Source: an uncultured bacterium (GTDB lineage Bacteria > Bacillota > Clostridia > Lachnospirales > Lachnospiraceae). Taken from it: a stretch of DNA of 6,641 bases. The notes beneath the pieces are model-generated. The model had not been told where the DNA came from. It was given only the letters and a program-made list of their open reading frames with translations, and searched no databases. The stretch is from assembly GCA_946061355.1 (NCBI GenBank), contig CAMGRE010000134.1:1-6641 (forward strand). Direction: 5' to 3'. Both the position numbers and the translations under genes were made by a program. Numbering within the stretch: position 1 is the first letter of the stretch; each line of letters begins with the position of its first letter. Positions 5,902-6,641 of the stretch are shown in pieces.

Positions 5902-6641
5902 ATGAATTTTTTGAATAAAATGGAACGAAAATTCGGCAGATATGCGATCCAGAATATCTCGCTGATGATGATTATCTGCTATGTGTTCGGATATGCCATC
6001 CAGTTTGTAAATGCTTCCTTTCTGGATTATCTGGTGTTGAATCCGTATCAGATCCTGCACGGGCAGGTGTGGAGGCTGGTCACATGGATCCTGATTCCGC
6101 CCAGCGGCTTCAGTATCTTCACCATGGTGATGCTGTATGTGTATTATTCTCTGGGAACGCTGCTTGAGCGTACATGGGGCGCATTCCGGTATAATGTATA
6201 TCTGCTCAGCGGTATGATCTTCACCGTTATTGGCAGTTTCCTGCTGTACGGCTATTACTCGCTTGTATACAGCGGCGTGATCGAGATGATCGGGGCGCAT
6301 GATTTCTTTACGGTATTGTCAAATCAGACGGTTGGCGGAGCGTTCTACGGCTTCAGCACCATGTATGTCAATCTGTCTATTTTCCTTGCATTTGCGATGA
6401 CGTTTCCCGATATGCAGATGCTGTTTATGTTTATCATTCCGATCAAAGTGAAATGGCTGGGGATCATCGACGCCATTTTTGAGGCATATCTGTTTCTGGC
6501 GAGCGGAATTGACGGCAAGATCATTATCGGTGCCTCTTTGCTGAATGTCCTTTTGTTCTTCCTGATGACGAGGAATATGACGCGTGTGTCGCCGAAGCAG
6601 ATCAGACGGCGGCAGGAATTCCGCCATGAGGTCCGGCAGAA
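5902..6641 (+). CDS. Rhomboid-fold polytopic membrane protein, probably non-catalytic (3' end outside window)
   Basis: The reading frame stays open from the ATG at 5902 to the window edge, giving 246 residues of an incomplete protein. Hydrophobic segments fall at about 15-36, 68-88, 98-122, 149-168, 170-202 and 207-223, as in the six-helix rhomboid core. Family landmarks are GQVWRLVTW (54-62) and LERTWGAFRYNVYLLSG (88-104), the E...R-type first loop of rhomboids. Segment four has G-F-S-T at 150-153, where proteases have G-x-S-G, so S152 could sit at the serine position but the second glycine is lost. The last core helix reads GASLLNVLLFF (210-220) where active rhomboids have A-H-x-G-G, so no catalytic histidine is seen. 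I therefore call it a rhomboid-like pseudoprotease or membrane scaffold. After residue 223 comes a basic tail (SPKQIRRRQEFRHEVR), expected to be cytosolic; what follows is unknown. A second in-frame ATG at 5920 is possible but has no better ribosome site. It is transcribed divergently from the large activase gene. Confidence 0.8.
   Translation, partial: MNFLNKMERKFGRYAIQNISLMMIICYVFGYAIQFVNASFLDYLVLNPYQILHGQVWRLVTWILIPPSGFSIFTMVMLYVYYSLGTLLERTWGAFRYNVYLLSGMIFTVIGSFLLYGYYSLVYSGVIEMIGAHDFFTVLSNQTVGGAFYGFSTMYVNLSIFLAFAMTFPDMQMLFMFIIPIKVKWLGIIDAIFEAYLFLASGIDGKIIIGASLLNVLLFFLMTRNMTRVSPKQIRRRQEFRHEVRQ

Noticed and set aside
5749..6627. Two minus-strand open frames (about 183 and 102 codons) opposite the rhomboid-like gene
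   Set aside because: Their products are rich in His, Gln and Arg with no family resemblance, as expected for the complement of a membrane-protein gene. The plus strand has a promoter, ribosome site and rhomboid motifs.

Overview
The window looks like a chromosomal segment from an anaerobic, low-to-medium-GC Firmicute of the class Clostridia, most likely Lachnospiraceae. The basis is the strong AGGGAGG-type ribosome binding sites, the vegetative (sigma-A-like) promoters with extended -10 elements, and a giant oxygen-sensitive-type 2-hydroxyacyl-CoA dehydratase activase/reductase-like protein typical of such anaerobes. The lineage is inferred from gene content, not from a marker gene.

Layout. 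Three protein genes fill the window. (i) Positions 94-1317, minus strand: a 407-residue protein with a degenerate EAL domain followed by an HDOD domain. (ii) Positions 1380-5630, minus strand: a 1,416-residue protein with two ASKHA/HgdC-type ATPase modules followed by two HgdB-like modules. (iii) Positions 5902 to the right edge, plus strand, incomplete: a polytopic rhomboid-fold membrane protein that appears to lack the catalytic histidine. Genes (i) and (ii) run in the same direction with a 62-base gap that holds a good extended -10 promoter, so gene (i) could be transcribed both by read-through and from its own promoter. Genes (ii) and (iii) diverge from a 271-base control region with one recognisable promoter on each strand. 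The leftmost 93 bases hold no gene. They hold a minus-strand promoter and a 14-bp perfect inverted repeat at its predicted start site, presumably controlling a gene beyond the left edge.

How the genes might work together. The large protein carries, in one chain, the parts of an ATP-driven low-potential electron transfer system: an activase of the HgdC type with paired cluster-binding cysteines, and an acceptor of the HgdB/double-cubane type. No separate dehydratase subunits, CoA-transferase or electron-transfer flavoprotein genes lie beside it, so its substrate cannot be read from context. The EAL/HDOD protein is probably a non-enzymatic signalling scaffold, and the rhomboid-like protein is probably a non-proteolytic membrane protein. 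No pathway linking the three is visible.

No tRNA or rRNA genes, CRISPR array, insertion sequence or phage gene was seen. The most notable items are the doubly duplicated architecture of the large protein, the histidine-less rhomboid fold, and the paired TTGTNACAA operator-like element at the left edge.
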